A stretch of 64,000 bases of DNA from Streptomyces sp. NRRL F-5122. Lineage in GTDB: Bacteria; Actinomycetota; Actinomycetes; Streptomycetales; Streptomycetaceae. A program made the translations under genes and the position numbers. The stretch covers positions 1-64,000 of the forward strand of contig NZ_LMWH01000243.1 of the NCBI RefSeq assembly GCF_001507435.1, written 5' to 3'. Position 1 is the first letter of the stretch, and each line of letters opens with the position of its first letter. Under the pieces are notes generated by a model. The model ran no database searches. It worked only from the letters and a program-made list of their open reading frames with translations, and was not told the origin of the DNA. This document shows, one piece after another, positions 25,659 to 35,005 of the stretch.

Positions 25659-27179
25659 CTACGCCCGGCCCAGGAAGATCGGGTTCGTGAACGCGGCCAG
25701 GACGCCCGGCAACGGGCCGACCGCCGCCTCGTGCCGCAGCTCCGCGCGCACGTATGCGGCGTACTGCGCCGTCGTGTGCCACTCGACGGTGCCCGAGCCG
25801 GTCACCGGCAGCGGGTCGCTGGTGAACAGCACGCCCTGGTCGGTGACGAAACGGACCGAGCAGCGGGGCACACCCTGCGCCTCCAGGCGGACCGTTACCG
25901 GGGTGTCGCGGTCCACCCGCAGCCGTTCGCCGATGCCCGCGTGTTCGCCGCGGCCGCCCGCCGCGGTGAACGTCAGCGAGACGTTCTTCGACTCGGCGAC
26001 GTAGGAGCGGCCCGCGCGGATGCCCTCCTGGACGGCCTCCCTGGTGAGGTCGTCGGCGAGGACGACCGTCTGTGGGGTGCCGATCGCGTCGGGGTCGCGG
26101 TGGGCGTCGCTGTTGCCCATCGCCGGCAGCCACCTGCCGTGCCCCTCCCGGACGGCCGCCACCAGGGTGTTGTCCCACTCCGCCAGCGTCACCTCGTCGT
26201 CCGGCGTGTAGGGGCCGTTCCACACCTCCAGCGCGTCCGCCTCGCCGAAGCCGAACTTCCAGCCGCAGCCGATGCAGGTGGCGTGCGGATGGGCCGGGAC
26301 GACCAGGCCGCCCGCCCGGCGGATGTCCCGGGCGAACCGCGCCCAGCGGTTGTCGCCCGCCCGGTAGCGCCAGTCGACGAACGTGCCCGGGTCGGTACCC
26401 AGCGCCAGCACATGGCCGTTCCGCGTGGTGACCTCCTCCCCGAGCATGATGAGCAGGTCGTCACCCGCCTGGTCGGCCCAGTGAGCATGGGAGGAGTGGG
26501 TGTTGTGGTCCGAGGTGTTGATGAAGTCGAGGCCCGCGGCCCGGGCCAGCGCCGCGATCTCCGCGGGGGTGCGGCGGCCGTCCGAGTACCAGGAGTGCAT
26601 GTGGCAGTCGCCCCGGTACCAGGCGCGGCCGCGGCCCTTGGCCCGGTTCGGCGGGTACACGGGCGCCGGGGTCCGGCCCTGCGCGCCGTAGGTGAGCGTG
26701 ATGGTCACCTCGTACGTCAGGCCCTGCGGCGCCACCGTGTACGGGCCGAGCGCGATGTGCCAGGTGCCGGCGCGGACCGGGCCCGGGATGTACCCCGGGG
26801 TGGCGTCGTCCGCGCGGATGAAGAACTCCGTGCGCGCGCCGCCGGACCAGCCGCGGAAGCCCTTGCCGCCCAGTTCCGTGCCGCGCTCGTCGAAGACGCC
26901 GATGTCGAGGGCGTTGCCCTGGGTGCCGGCCGGGACGGACGGCCTGTCGTAGGTGTAGGAGGCCTTGATCTCCCGGACGCCTTCGGGGACGTCGACCGGG
27001 AGGTAGACGAAGTCCGGGGAGCCGGTGGGCAGCGTGCCGCGCACCGTCTTCGTCTCCTGGTTGTCGGCCGCCTCCGCGGCGGGCCCGTTGGAGAAGCTCA
27101 CGGTTCCCAACGTAAGCGCGACGGCCGCACCCGTCACGAACAGTGCGCGTCTTCCGATGCCGTGGTCGTCCTCGCACAT
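25659..27179 (-). CDS. Tat-exported CehA/McbA-type PHP metallohydrolase
   Basis: This 506-residue protein starts with a twin-arginine signal (GRRALFVTGAAVALTLGT), so it is probably exported folded. A beta-rich N-terminal domain (about 45-190, AGTWHIALGPYTV) is followed by a PHP domain with metal ligands in GDCHMHSWYSDG, INTSDHNTHSSHAHW, VVPAHPHA and MGNSDAH. CehA/McbA members were first known as carbaryl esterases, but most have unknown phosphoesterase or esterase roles. A C-terminal beta domain follows. It is divergent from fbiC. Confidence 0.88.
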   Translation of the reverse strand: MCEDDHGIGRRALFVTGAAVALTLGTVSFSNGPAAEAADNQETKTVRGTLPTGSPDFVYLPVDVPEGVREIKASYTYDRPSVPAGTQGNALDIGVFDERGTELGGKGFRGWSGGARTEFFIRADDATPGYIPGPVRAGTWHIALGPYTVAPQGLTYEVTITLTYGAQGRTPAPVYPPNRAKGRGRAWYRGDCHMHSWYSDGRRTPAEIAALARAAGLDFINTSDHNTHSSHAHWADQAGDDLLIMLGEEVTTRNGHVLALGTDPGTFVDWRYRAGDNRWARFARDIRRAGGLVVPAHPHATCIGCGWKFGFGEADALEVWNGPYTPDDEVTLAEWDNTLVAAVREGHGRWLPAMGNSDAHRDPDAIGTPQTVVLADDLTREAVQEGIRAGRSYVAESKNVSLTFTAAGGRGEHAGIGERLRVDRDTPVTVRLEAQGVPRCSVRFVTDQGVLFTSDPLPVTGSGTVEWHTTAQYAAYVRAELRHEAAVGPLPGVLAAFTNPIFLGRA

Positions 27180-27384
27180 GCTGCTGCTCCCGGAGTGTCG
27201 GATGACGGGGTGGTGCAGAGAGGGTGCTTCCCACTCTGGTGTTCACCCGTGAACTCCATTCCACGGGAAGCCGATCTGCAGCCGCGCGTCGGCGTAACAG
27301 GGGGTTGCCGGTGCATTGCCGCGCCGTACCACCGGGACGCGAGCGCCCTGTAGGACCTGATCACCGCAAACGTATGCTCGGAGG

Positions 27385-29970
27385 ATGACGACTTCCGCGA
27401 CCTCCGGAACCGGACCCACCGAGAACTCCATGCGTCGCGCCCTGAAACGTGCTCGTGACGGAGTCGCTCTGGACGCCGCCGAGGCGACGGTGCTGCTCCA
27501 GGCCCGTGGCGGCGATCTGGAGGACCTGGCCGCATCGGCCGCCCGGGTGCGGGACGCCGGCCTGCGGGCCGCGGGCCGACCGGGTGTCATCACCTACTCC
27601 AAAAGTGTCTTCATCCCGCTGACCCGTCTGTGCCGGGACAAGTGCCACTACTGCACCTTCGTCACCGTGCCGGGCAAGCTGCGCCGGGACGGGCACGGGA
27701 TGTTCATGTCCCCGGACGAGGTCCTGGACATCGCCCGCAAGGGGGCGGCACTGGGCTGCAAGGAGGCGCTGATCACCCTCGGGGACAAGCCCGAGGACCG
27801 CTGGCCCGAAGCGCGCGAGTGGCTGGACGCGCACGGCTACGACGACACCATCGCCTATGTGCGGGCCGTCTCCGTCCGGATCCTGGAGGAGACGGGTCTG
27901 CTGCCCCATCTCAACCCCGGGGTGATGTCGTGGACGGACTTCCAGCGGCTGAAGCCGGTCGCCCCGTCGATGGGGATGATGCTGGAGACCACGGCGACCC
28001 GGCTGTGGTCGGAGCCGGGCGGACCGCACCACGGCTCCCCGGACAAGGAACCGGCCGTGCGGCTGCGGGTGCTGGAGGACGCGGGCCGTTCCTCGGTGCC
28101 CTTCACCTCGGGAATCCTGATCGGGATCGGTGAGACGTACGAGGAGCGCGCGGAGTCGCTTTTCGCGCTGCGGAAGGTGGCCCGCAGCCATCACGGCATC
28201 CAGGAACTGATCATCCAGAACTTCCGCGCCAAGCCGGACACGGCGATGCGGGGCATGCCGGACGCGGAACTGGACGAACTGGTGGCCACGGTGGCCGTCG
28301 CCCGGCACATCATGGGTCCGGCGGCCTGCCTCCAGGCGCCGCCGAACTTGGTGGACGGCGAGTACGAGCGGCTCATCGGCGCCGGCATCGACGACTGGGG
28401 CGGGGTCTCGCCGCTGACCATCGACCATGTGAACCCGGAGCGGCCCTGGCCGCAGATCGAGCGGCTGGCCGAGCGCTCCCGGGCTGCGGGCTTCGAGCTG
28501 CGCGAACGCCTCTGCGTCTACCCGGAGTTCGTCCGGCGCGGTGAGCCCTGGCTGGACCCGAGGCTGCTGCCCCACGTCCGGGCGCTGGCGGACCCGGAGT
28601 CGGGGCTCGCCCGTGCGGACGCGATCGTCGAGGGGCATCCGTGGCAGGAGCCGGAGGAGGTGTTCCGGGCGTCGGGGCGCACGGACCTGCACCGCGGCAT
28701 CGACACCCAGGGGCGCACCGGCGACCGCCGTGCGGACTTCGACGAGGTGTACGGCGACTGGGAGGCGCTGAGGGAGGCGGCCGTGCCCGGCATGGCGCCC
28801 GAGCGCATCGACACCGACGTACGGGCCGCGCTGCGCCGGGCGGCGGACGATCCGACGAAGCTCAGCGACGAGGAGGCGCTGGCCCTGCTGCACGCGGACG
28901 GTCCCGCGCTCGACGCGCTCTGCCGGGTGGCGGACGACGTCCGCAAGTCGGTGGTCGGCGACGACGTCACGTACATCGTCACCCGCAACATCAACTTCAC
29001 CAATGTCTGCTACACCGGCTGCCGCTTCTGCGCGTTCGCCCAGCGCCGCACGGACGCCGACGCCTACACCCTCTCCCTCACCCAGGTCGCCGACCGTGCC
29101 CAGCAGGCCTGGGACGTGGGCGCCGTCGAGGTGTGCATGCAGGGCGGCATCCACCCCGACCTGCCCGGCACCGCCTACTTCGACATCGCGAAGGCGGTGA
29201 AGTCCCGGGTTCCCGGGATGCATGTGCACGCCTTCTCGCCCATGGAGGTGGTGAACGGCGCGACACGCACCGGCATGTCGATCCGCGACTGGCTGACGGC
29301 GGCGAAGGAGGCGGGCCTCGACACGATCCCCGGCACCGCGGCCGAGATCCTGGACGACGAGGTGCGCTGGGTCCTGACCAAGGGCAAGCTGCCGGCGGCC
29401 ACGTGGATCGAGGTCGTGACGACGGCGCACGAACTCGGCATCCGCTCGTCGTCGACGATGATGTACGGCCATGTGGACCAGCCCCGCCACTGGCTGGGGC
29501 ATCTGCGCACCCTCGCCGGCATCCAGCAACGGACCGGGGGGTTCACGGAGTTCGTCACCCTCCCGTTCATCCACACCAACGCGCCCGTCTACCTGGCGGG
29601 CATCGCCCGCCCCGGTCCCACGATGCGCGACAACCGCGCCGTCACCGCCATGGCGCGCCTGCTGCTGCATCCGCACATCCCCAACATCCAGACCAGCTGG
29701 GTGAAACTCGGCACCGAGGGCGCGGCGGAGATGCTCCGTTCCGGCGCCAACGACCTGGGCGGCACGCTGATGGAGGAGACCATCTCGCGGATGGCGGGCT
29801 CGTCGTACGGGTCGTACAAGTCCGTCAGGGAACTCGTCGCGGTGGCGGAGGCGGCGGGCCGCCCGGCGAAACCGCGCACGACGCTGTACGGCGAGGTCTC
29901 GCAGGAACGGCAGCGGGCGGCGGAGGCGTCGGACGGGCATCTGCCGGAACTGCTGCCGGTGTTGGACTGA
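27385..29970 (+). CDS. fbiC: Bifunctional FO synthase (CofG/CofH)
   Basis: This 861-residue fusion of two radical SAM enzymes makes FO (7,8-didemethyl-8-hydroxy-5-deazariboflavin), the precursor of coenzyme F420. The N-terminal CofG half has the cluster motif CRDKCHYC and the C-terminal CofH half has CYTGCRFC. Each half continues with the expected barrel strands ([27 protein letters not shown]). Length matches actinobacterial FbiC. A strong hairpin follows it. Several candidate F420 users lie in the same window (841, 19012, 25161, 56684), but the gene is a housekeeping cofactor gene, not necessarily co-regulated with them. Confidence 0.96.
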   Translation: MTTSATSGTGPTENSMRRALKRARDGVALDAAEATVLLQARGGDLEDLAASAARVRDAGLRAAGRPGVITYSKSVFIPLTRLCRDKCHYCTFVTVPGKLRRDGHGMFMSPDEVLDIARKGAALGCKEALITLGDKPEDRWPEAREWLDAHGYDDTIAYVRAVSVRILEETGLLPHLNPGVMSWTDFQRLKPVAPSMGMMLETTATRLWSEPGGPHHGSPDKEPAVRLRVLEDAGRSSVPFTSGILIGIGETYEERAESLFALRKVARSHHGIQELIIQNFRAKPDTAMRGMPDAELDELVATVAVARHIMGPAACLQAPPNLVDGEYERLIGAGIDDWGGVSPLTIDHVNPERPWPQIERLAERSRAAGFELRERLCVYPEFVRRGEPWLDPRLLPHVRALADPESGLARADAIVEGHPWQEPEEVFRASGRTDLHRGIDTQGRTGDRRADFDEVYGDWEALREAAVPGMAPERIDTDVRAALRRAADDPTKLSDEEALALLHADGPALDALCRVADDVRKSVVGDDVTYIVTRNINFTNVCYTGCRFCAFAQRRTDADAYTLSLTQVADRAQQAWDVGAVEVCMQGGIHPDLPGTAYFDIAKAVKSRVPGMHVHAFSPMEVVNGATRTGMSIRDWLTAAKEAGLDTIPGTAAEILDDEVRWVLTKGKLPAATWIEVVTTAHELGIRSSSTMMYGHVDQPRHWLGHLRTLAGIQQRTGGFTEFVTLPFIHTNAPVYLAGIARPGPTMRDNRAVTAMARLLLHPHIPNIQTSWVKLGTEGAAEMLRSGANDLGGTLMEETISRMAGSSYGSYKSVRELVAVAEAAGRPAKPRTTLYGEVSQERQRAAEASDGHLPELLPVLD

Positions 29971-29983
29971 CAGGACGGCGGCG

Positions 29984-30024
29984 TTCGGCTCCTCCCGCCG
30001 CGGCCCGCGGCGGGAGGAGCCGAA
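29984..30024 (+). terminator. Long perfect hairpin after fbiC
   Basis: A perfect 19-bp stem (29984-30002 with 30006-30024) and a 3-nt loop lie 13 bp after the fbiC stop. Confidence 0.88.
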
Positions 30025-30142
30025 ACCCTGTGATGTTTCTGTGATGTTGCTCCGGGCAACGAACGAGGCGCACGGGTGGTCTGAGGGGTGTGCCCAGGCA
30101 CGGAACACCCCTCAGACTCCGACATCCGACAAGGAAGCGTTG

Positions 30143-31819
30143 ATGAGACGTCCCGTCCGCAGAGCCGTATCCCGGGCAGTGCTCGGATTCACGGCGGTCG
30201 CCGCTCTGTCCGCCGGGTCCTTCGCCACTGTGCCCGCCTTCGCCGACGGAGGCACGCCGCTGCCGGTCGCCATCACCGGAACGAACCATGTGGACCTCCC
30301 GCTCCACGGGGACAACGGCGACCCGTCCGTGCCGCAGGTCACCCTGCGGCTGGCCGCCCCCGGCAGTGACGAGCCCGGTGAAGGCGGCGTCATCCCCGTC
30401 GCGCACAACGGCGACTACAAGATCAAGATCGATGCAAGCGGCCTCAAGGGTGTCGCGGCCGTGAAGCTGCCCTGCCAGGCGAGCGGTCTCACCGCCGTCT
30501 GCGAGGGCAACGAGATCTACGCCGGGGAGCAGTACAACCGGCTCGGCGGCATCCGCCTCGACATCAACGACGACAGCGCTGCGGGCGACTTCGGCTCCAT
30601 CAAGGTCACCGGAGAGGGCGAGGGCGTCGACTTCGCGCCACTCACCATCGATGTGCTGGTCGGCGGCCCCGAACTGCTCGGCCGCAAGCTCACCGAACCG
30701 GCTGGTCTCGCCGCCGGCGACATCTACCGGGCACCGGTAGGCTTCCGCAACGCCGGCGGCCTGGCGGCCGAAGGGGCCGTGCTGCACTTCTACGGTTCAC
30801 GCGGCCTGAGCTTCCCCGACAGCTACGGCAACTGCGCCTACAAGGCGACCACCACCGGTTCGCTGCTGCATCAGGGCATCGACGCGATCTGCACCTTCTC
30901 CGGCACCTACAAGGCGGGTACGGCCTACGCACTGGCCGAGCCGCTGAAGGTGCGCACGGCCGGCTTCGCGCTCAACGACGTGTTCAGCTACGGCTTCTCC
31001 GCGGTCGAGGCGGGGAAGGCGAAGGCCCTGCTCGCGGGGGACGGCTACACGCCGGGCACCGGCGCGCCGCTGACCCTCGAGGAGGTGCCGGGCGCCGCGT
31101 CCGACTACACCCGCTACACCGATCTTGACCTCCCCAGCCACAACACCTATGACCTGGTGCTGACCGGTGCCTCCCTCCGGGGCGAGGCGGGGGACACGGT
31201 GAAGGCGGACGTCGGATTCCGCAACGACGGACCCGCCTGGATCAGCGCGCTGCGCTCGGGCGGTGAGCCGATCTCCTTCTCCGTCGCCGTGCCCGAGGGC
31301 GCGACGGTGACCAAGAGCCCCGACCGCTGCACCTTCACCACCATCGAGGCGGGCACGAAGGGCTACCGCTGCCAGGTGGACACGCCGCTCCTGGAGAACA
31401 CCAAGGTCGCCTTCCCCTTCGAGCTGCGCATCGACAAGGTCGTGAAGAACGCCCGGGGCAAGGTGGCGCTGCCGTCCTGGGACAACCCGTTCGAGACCGA
31501 GCGGTCCAACAACACCGCCTGGATCGTCCTGAACGGCCCCGACGACGGCCAGGGCGCGGGAGGGCCGTCCACCGGCGGGCCGTCGGGCAGCCCCGGCCCC
31601 ACGGCCTCCGCGGGTGACACCTCCGGTGCCTCCGGCACCGACGGCGGCTCCGGTTCCGCCGGTTCGGACGGTGGCTCGGGCGACGAGGCGACGGGTTCGG
31701 GCGGTGGGCTCGCGTTCACCGGTGCCGGTGGCGCGCTGATCATCGGCGGGGCCGCGCTCCTGGCCCTCGCGCTGGGTGTGGGAGTCGTCCTGGTGGTGCG
31801 CCGCAGGGCAGCCGCCTGA
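30143..31819 (+). CDS. Sortase-anchored (LAxTG) cell-surface protein
   Basis: This 558-residue protein has a signal peptide (RRPVRRAVSRAVLGFTAVAALSAG with cleavage near AFA|DGG at about residue 36) and a long extracellular region with repeated Ig/DUF11-like beta segments (GDIYRAPVGFRNAGG; GDTVKADVGFRNDGP). A Gly/Ser/Pro-rich spacer follows, and a C-terminal sorting signal LAFTG with hydrophobic stretch and RRRAAA tail. LAxTG is the motif used by class E sortases of Streptomyces. AAGGAAG precedes the ATG at 30143. Function of the exposed domains is unknown; it could be an adhesin-like or coat protein of the hyphal surface. Confidence 0.85.
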   Translation: MRRPVRRAVSRAVLGFTAVAALSAGSFATVPAFADGGTPLPVAITGTNHVDLPLHGDNGDPSVPQVTLRLAAPGSDEPGEGGVIPVAHNGDYKIKIDASGLKGVAAVKLPCQASGLTAVCEGNEIYAGEQYNRLGGIRLDINDDSAAGDFGSIKVTGEGEGVDFAPLTIDVLVGGPELLGRKLTEPAGLAAGDIYRAPVGFRNAGGLAAEGAVLHFYGSRGLSFPDSYGNCAYKATTTGSLLHQGIDAICTFSGTYKAGTAYALAEPLKVRTAGFALNDVFSYGFSAVEAGKAKALLAGDGYTPGTGAPLTLEEVPGAASDYTRYTDLDLPSHNTYDLVLTGASLRGEAGDTVKADVGFRNDGPAWISALRSGGEPISFSVAVPEGATVTKSPDRCTFTTIEAGTKGYRCQVDTPLLENTKVAFPFELRIDKVVKNARGKVALPSWDNPFETERSNNTAWIVLNGPDDGQGAGGPSTGGPSGSPGPTASAGDTSGASGTDGGSGSAGSDGGSGDEATGSGGGLAFTGAGGALIIGGAALLALALGVGVVLVVRRRAAA

Positions 31820-31830
31820 CGCACGTCCAT

Positions 31831-31867
31831 GTGTGCCGCTCGTGGCCACGGGCCACGAGCGGCACAC
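31831..31867 (+). terminator. Hairpin after the LAxTG protein gene
   Basis: A perfect 17-bp stem (GTGTGCCGCTCGTGGCC at 31831-31847 with its complement at 31851-31867) and an ACG loop. Confidence 0.88.
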
Positions 31868-32033
31868 CGTGCCGTCCCTCCCGTCTTCTCCGGTCCTCGG
31901 CCGGGGCGACCGAATGTGCGAAAGCTGTCCACTGGTGTGGCGCGCCTGACTCTTCGGTGTCCTGAATCGACCGTTCCTGTTCTATTACAGTGCTGGACTG
32001 TCGACGTGCGGACGGTGCCCCGAGGAGGACTGG

Positions 32034-33149
32034 GTGGGTGCGACAGCCGGTGCCCCCTGGGGCCGGACCGAGCAGCAGGACTTCCGCAGCCGCGTACGCG
32101 GAACCCTGCTCGGCGTGGCCGTGGGTGATGCCTTGGGCGCCCCCCTGGACGGGCTCTCCCTGGAGGAGATCCGCACGGCCTACGGCCACGAGGGGCTGAG
32201 CGGCCTCGCCGTCGAGCACGGCCGGCGCGGCGCCATCACGCATCTCACCCAGCTCAGCCTGTTCACCGTCGACGGCCTCATCCGCGCCCAGGTCCGCCGT
32301 GACACCGGCGCCTGGCATCCGCCGACCGATCTCCACCGCGCGTATCTGCGCTGGGCGGCCACCCAGCGGGACTGGGGCCCCGACGAGCGCCGCGAGGACG
32401 ACGGCTGGCTGGCCCGCGAGGAGTGGCTGTACGACCGCCGTTCCCCGGCCCGGGCCTGTCTGACCGGCTTCGGCGACGAGACCATGGGCACGCTGGACGC
32501 GCCCAAGAACCCCGGCGAGCAGGGGCCCGAGGCGGCCGCGCGTTCGGCGGCCTTCGGACTGCTCGTCGGCTGGGACCCGCAGCTCGTGCTCCAACTCGCG
32601 GTCGAGTGCGCCGCGCAGACGCACGGGCACCCCACCGCCTGTCTTGCCGCGGGCGCGTACGCCGTGATCGTGCACGCCCTGGCCCGTGGCGAGAGCCCGG
32701 ACGCGGCCGTGCAGCGGGCCCTCGCCCTGCTCGCCCCGCGGCCGGGGCAGCAGCCCGTCGCCGACGCGTTGCAGCATGCGCTGGGCGCGGTGCGGCAGGG
32801 CATGCCCACACCGGCGCGTATCGAGGAACTCGTCGGGGGCGGTGGGGCGGACGGGACGCTGGCCGTCGCCGTGTACTGCGCGCTGGTGGCGGAGGACGCG
32901 CGGCACGGGCTGTGCCTCGCGGTGAACCACGGCGGCCCGTCGGGGGCCGCGGGCGCCCTGACCGGCGGACTGCTCGGGGCACTGTACGGCGAGACGGCCC
33001 TCCCGCCGGCCTGGCTGGCCGAGCTGGAGGGCCGTCCCACGATGCTGGTGCTGGCGGACGACTTCGCCATGGAGATGACACAGGGGGCCGCCCTGCACGG
33101 CCCCACCGGGTCGTCGCAGGGGTGGCTCGTGCGCTACCCCCGGGCGTAG
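32034..33149 (+). CDS. ADP-ribosylglycohydrolase (DraG) family protein
   Basis: This 371-residue all-helical protein of the ARH/DraG family has RVRGTLLGVAVGDALGAPLDG at the N-terminus, THLTQLSLFTVDGLIRA (the position of the first metal-ligand block), HGHPTACLAAGAYA and NHGGPSGAAGALTGGLLGALYG, the C-terminal region that carries metal ligands. One deviation is NHGGPSGAAG where many family members have GGDxDTxAA. The metal-binding aspartates may therefore be lost and activity is uncertain. The GTG at 32034 follows GAGGAGG. It may remove ADP-ribose from proteins or nucleic acids, or be a non-catalytic homologue. Confidence 0.87.
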   Translation: MGATAGAPWGRTEQQDFRSRVRGTLLGVAVGDALGAPLDGLSLEEIRTAYGHEGLSGLAVEHGRRGAITHLTQLSLFTVDGLIRAQVRRDTGAWHPPTDLHRAYLRWAATQRDWGPDERREDDGWLAREEWLYDRRSPARACLTGFGDETMGTLDAPKNPGEQGPEAAARSAAFGLLVGWDPQLVLQLAVECAAQTHGHPTACLAAGAYAVIVHALARGESPDAAVQRALALLAPRPGQQPVADALQHALGAVRQGMPTPARIEELVGGGGADGTLAVAVYCALVAEDARHGLCLAVNHGGPSGAAGALTGGLLGALYGETALPPAWLAELEGRPTMLVLADDFAMEMTQGAALHGPTGSSQGWLVRYPRA

Positions 33150-33226
33150 GTCCTGTCGTTCGGATCATGCCGGCGTCGATCGAAAGGCGCGTTATCGCCC
33201 AGCCGACCTGATCCGAACGACGGACC
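33149..33226. repeat. Near-perfect 18/19-bp inverted repeat between convergent genes
   Basis: GGTCCTGTCGTTCGGATCA (33149-33167) is inverted at 33209-33226 with a single-base deletion. The spacer is 41 bp. It can act as a bidirectional terminator between the ADP-ribosylglycohydrolase and symporter genes, but the exact arms and long spacer also look like a miniature transposable element remnant. No target duplication was identified. Confidence 0.55.
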
Positions 33227-33249
33227 CTGGTCCCGTACCTCGTCGTCCC

Positions 33250-34821
33250 TCAGGTGCCGGACGGCGTGGTGGTGCCCGGGCCGGGCGCCACGGCGTCCGC
33301 CGCCGGCACCGCGGCCGTCGCCCCGTCGTCGTCCGTGTTCAGCTGCTCGATGATCGCGTCCCGCTCCGGGGTGTCCTCCGGACGCACCAGACCGATCACG
33401 ATGTACAGCACCAGCGAGATCACCATCGGCAGCGACACCTGGTACTCCAGCTTCACGTCCGTGCGCTGGGAGAAGTCCAGGTTGTAGTTGACGAAGAAGA
33501 ACGCCAGCAGGCCGGCCGCCCAGCTGATCAGCGCGGCCGCCGGGCCGGACTTACGGAACGGCCGCAGCAGGCCCAGGATGAACGGAATCGCGATCGGGCC
33601 CATCAGACCGGCCACCCACTTGATGACCACCGTGATGATGTCCTTGAAGGTGGGGGAGTTGACCTGGGTCGCCACCGCCATGGACAGGCCGAGGAAGGCG
33701 ACCGTCGTGACCCGGCCCGCGATCAGGCCCGTCCGGGAGGTCCATGTCCGCGCCGCCTTGGAGAACACCGGTACCACGTCCCGGGTGAACACGGCGGCGA
33801 TCGCGTTGGCGTCGGAGGAGCACATGGCCATCGTGTGCGAGAAGAAGCCCACGACCACCAGGCCCAGCAGGCCGTGCGGCAGCAACTGCTCGCTCATCAG
33901 ACCGTAGGCGTCCGAACCGTCCGGCTTCTGCGCCGTCACCAGGAGCGGCGCCAGCCACATCGGGATGAAGAGGATGACCGGCCACACGAACCACAGGCCC
34001 GCCGACAGCAGCGCCGACCGCGTCGCCTCCTTCGCGCTGCCCGTCGCCATGTAGCGCTGGGCCTGGTTCCACATGCCGCCGTTGTACTCGAAGAGCTTGA
34101 TGAAGAGATAGGAGATGAAGAAGACCGTCAGATAGGGGCCGGCGAAGCCGTCCCCGTGACCGTGGAGCTTCGGCGAGTCCAGGGCCTTGGACAGACCGCC
34201 CTGGTCGGAGATCTTGTTCAGCGCGATGACCAGCATGGCCAGACCGGCCAGCAGCTGGATGACGAACTGCCCCAGTTCGGTCAGCGCGTCCGCCCACAGG
34301 CCGCCGATCGTGCAGTACACCGCGGTGATGCCGCCGGTGATGATGATGCCCTGGGTGAGCGTGACCCCGGTGAAGACGCTGAGCAGGGTGGCGATCGCCG
34401 CCCACTTGGCACCGACGTCCACGATCTTCAGCAGAATGCCGGACCAGGCGAGTGCCTGCTGGGTGGGCACGTTGTAGCGGTCCTTGAGGTACTCCAGCGG
34501 CGAGGCCACGTGCAGCCGTGAGCGCAGCCGGTTCAGACGCGGCGCGAACAGCTTCGCGCCGATCAGTACGCCGATGGCGATGGGAAGCGCCCAGGTGACG
34601 TAGGACGTGATGCCGTAGGTGTAGGCGATGCCGGCGTACCCCGTGAACATCACGGCGCTGTAGCCCGACATGTGGTGGGAGATGCCGGACAGCCACCACG
34701 GCATCTTGCCGCCCGCGGTGAAGAAGTCGCTGACGTTGTCGACGCGCTTGTGGGACCAGAAGCCGATCGCGGTCATCACACCGAAGTACGCGATCAGGAC
34801 GGCCCAGTCGAGACCGTTCAT
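33250..34821 (-). CDS. Sodium:solute symporter family transporter
   Basis: This 523-residue SSS-family protein has about 13 transmembrane helices, starting MNGLDWAVLIAYFGVMTAIGFW, with DFFTAGGKMPWWLSGISHHMSGYSAVMFTG (TM2 region containing Na+ site residues) and YLFIKLFEYNGGMWNQAQRYMATG. It imports a solute with sodium; the substrate (sugar, proline or carboxylate) cannot be inferred. The ATG at 34821 is preceded by GGAGGGGGCAC. The C-terminal tail is Ala/Pro-rich and cytoplasmic. Confidence 0.9.
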   Translation of the reverse strand: MNGLDWAVLIAYFGVMTAIGFWSHKRVDNVSDFFTAGGKMPWWLSGISHHMSGYSAVMFTGYAGIAYTYGITSYVTWALPIAIGVLIGAKLFAPRLNRLRSRLHVASPLEYLKDRYNVPTQQALAWSGILLKIVDVGAKWAAIATLLSVFTGVTLTQGIIITGGITAVYCTIGGLWADALTELGQFVIQLLAGLAMLVIALNKISDQGGLSKALDSPKLHGHGDGFAGPYLTVFFISYLFIKLFEYNGGMWNQAQRYMATGSAKEATRSALLSAGLWFVWPVILFIPMWLAPLLVTAQKPDGSDAYGLMSEQLLPHGLLGLVVVGFFSHTMAMCSSDANAIAAVFTRDVVPVFSKAARTWTSRTGLIAGRVTTVAFLGLSMAVATQVNSPTFKDIITVVIKWVAGLMGPIAIPFILGLLRPFRKSGPAAALISWAAGLLAFFFVNYNLDFSQRTDVKLEYQVSLPMVISLVLYIVIGLVRPEDTPERDAIIEQLNTDDDGATAAVPAADAVAPGPGTTTPSGT

Positions 34822-35005
34822 GTGCCCCCTCCAGGGGTCCGCCTTGTGAACCTGCAGATACCGGACGGCACTTCGCCAGTAGGTACACACGGGCGGCGCC
34901 CCCGTGCGGGAGCGGGGGACTTCGGGGATTGAACCGCTGGTCAGGTGGTCGGTCAAGACCTTTCTCGGTCACGGATATGAACTCAGATCAGAAAGCAGAA
35001 CGATT

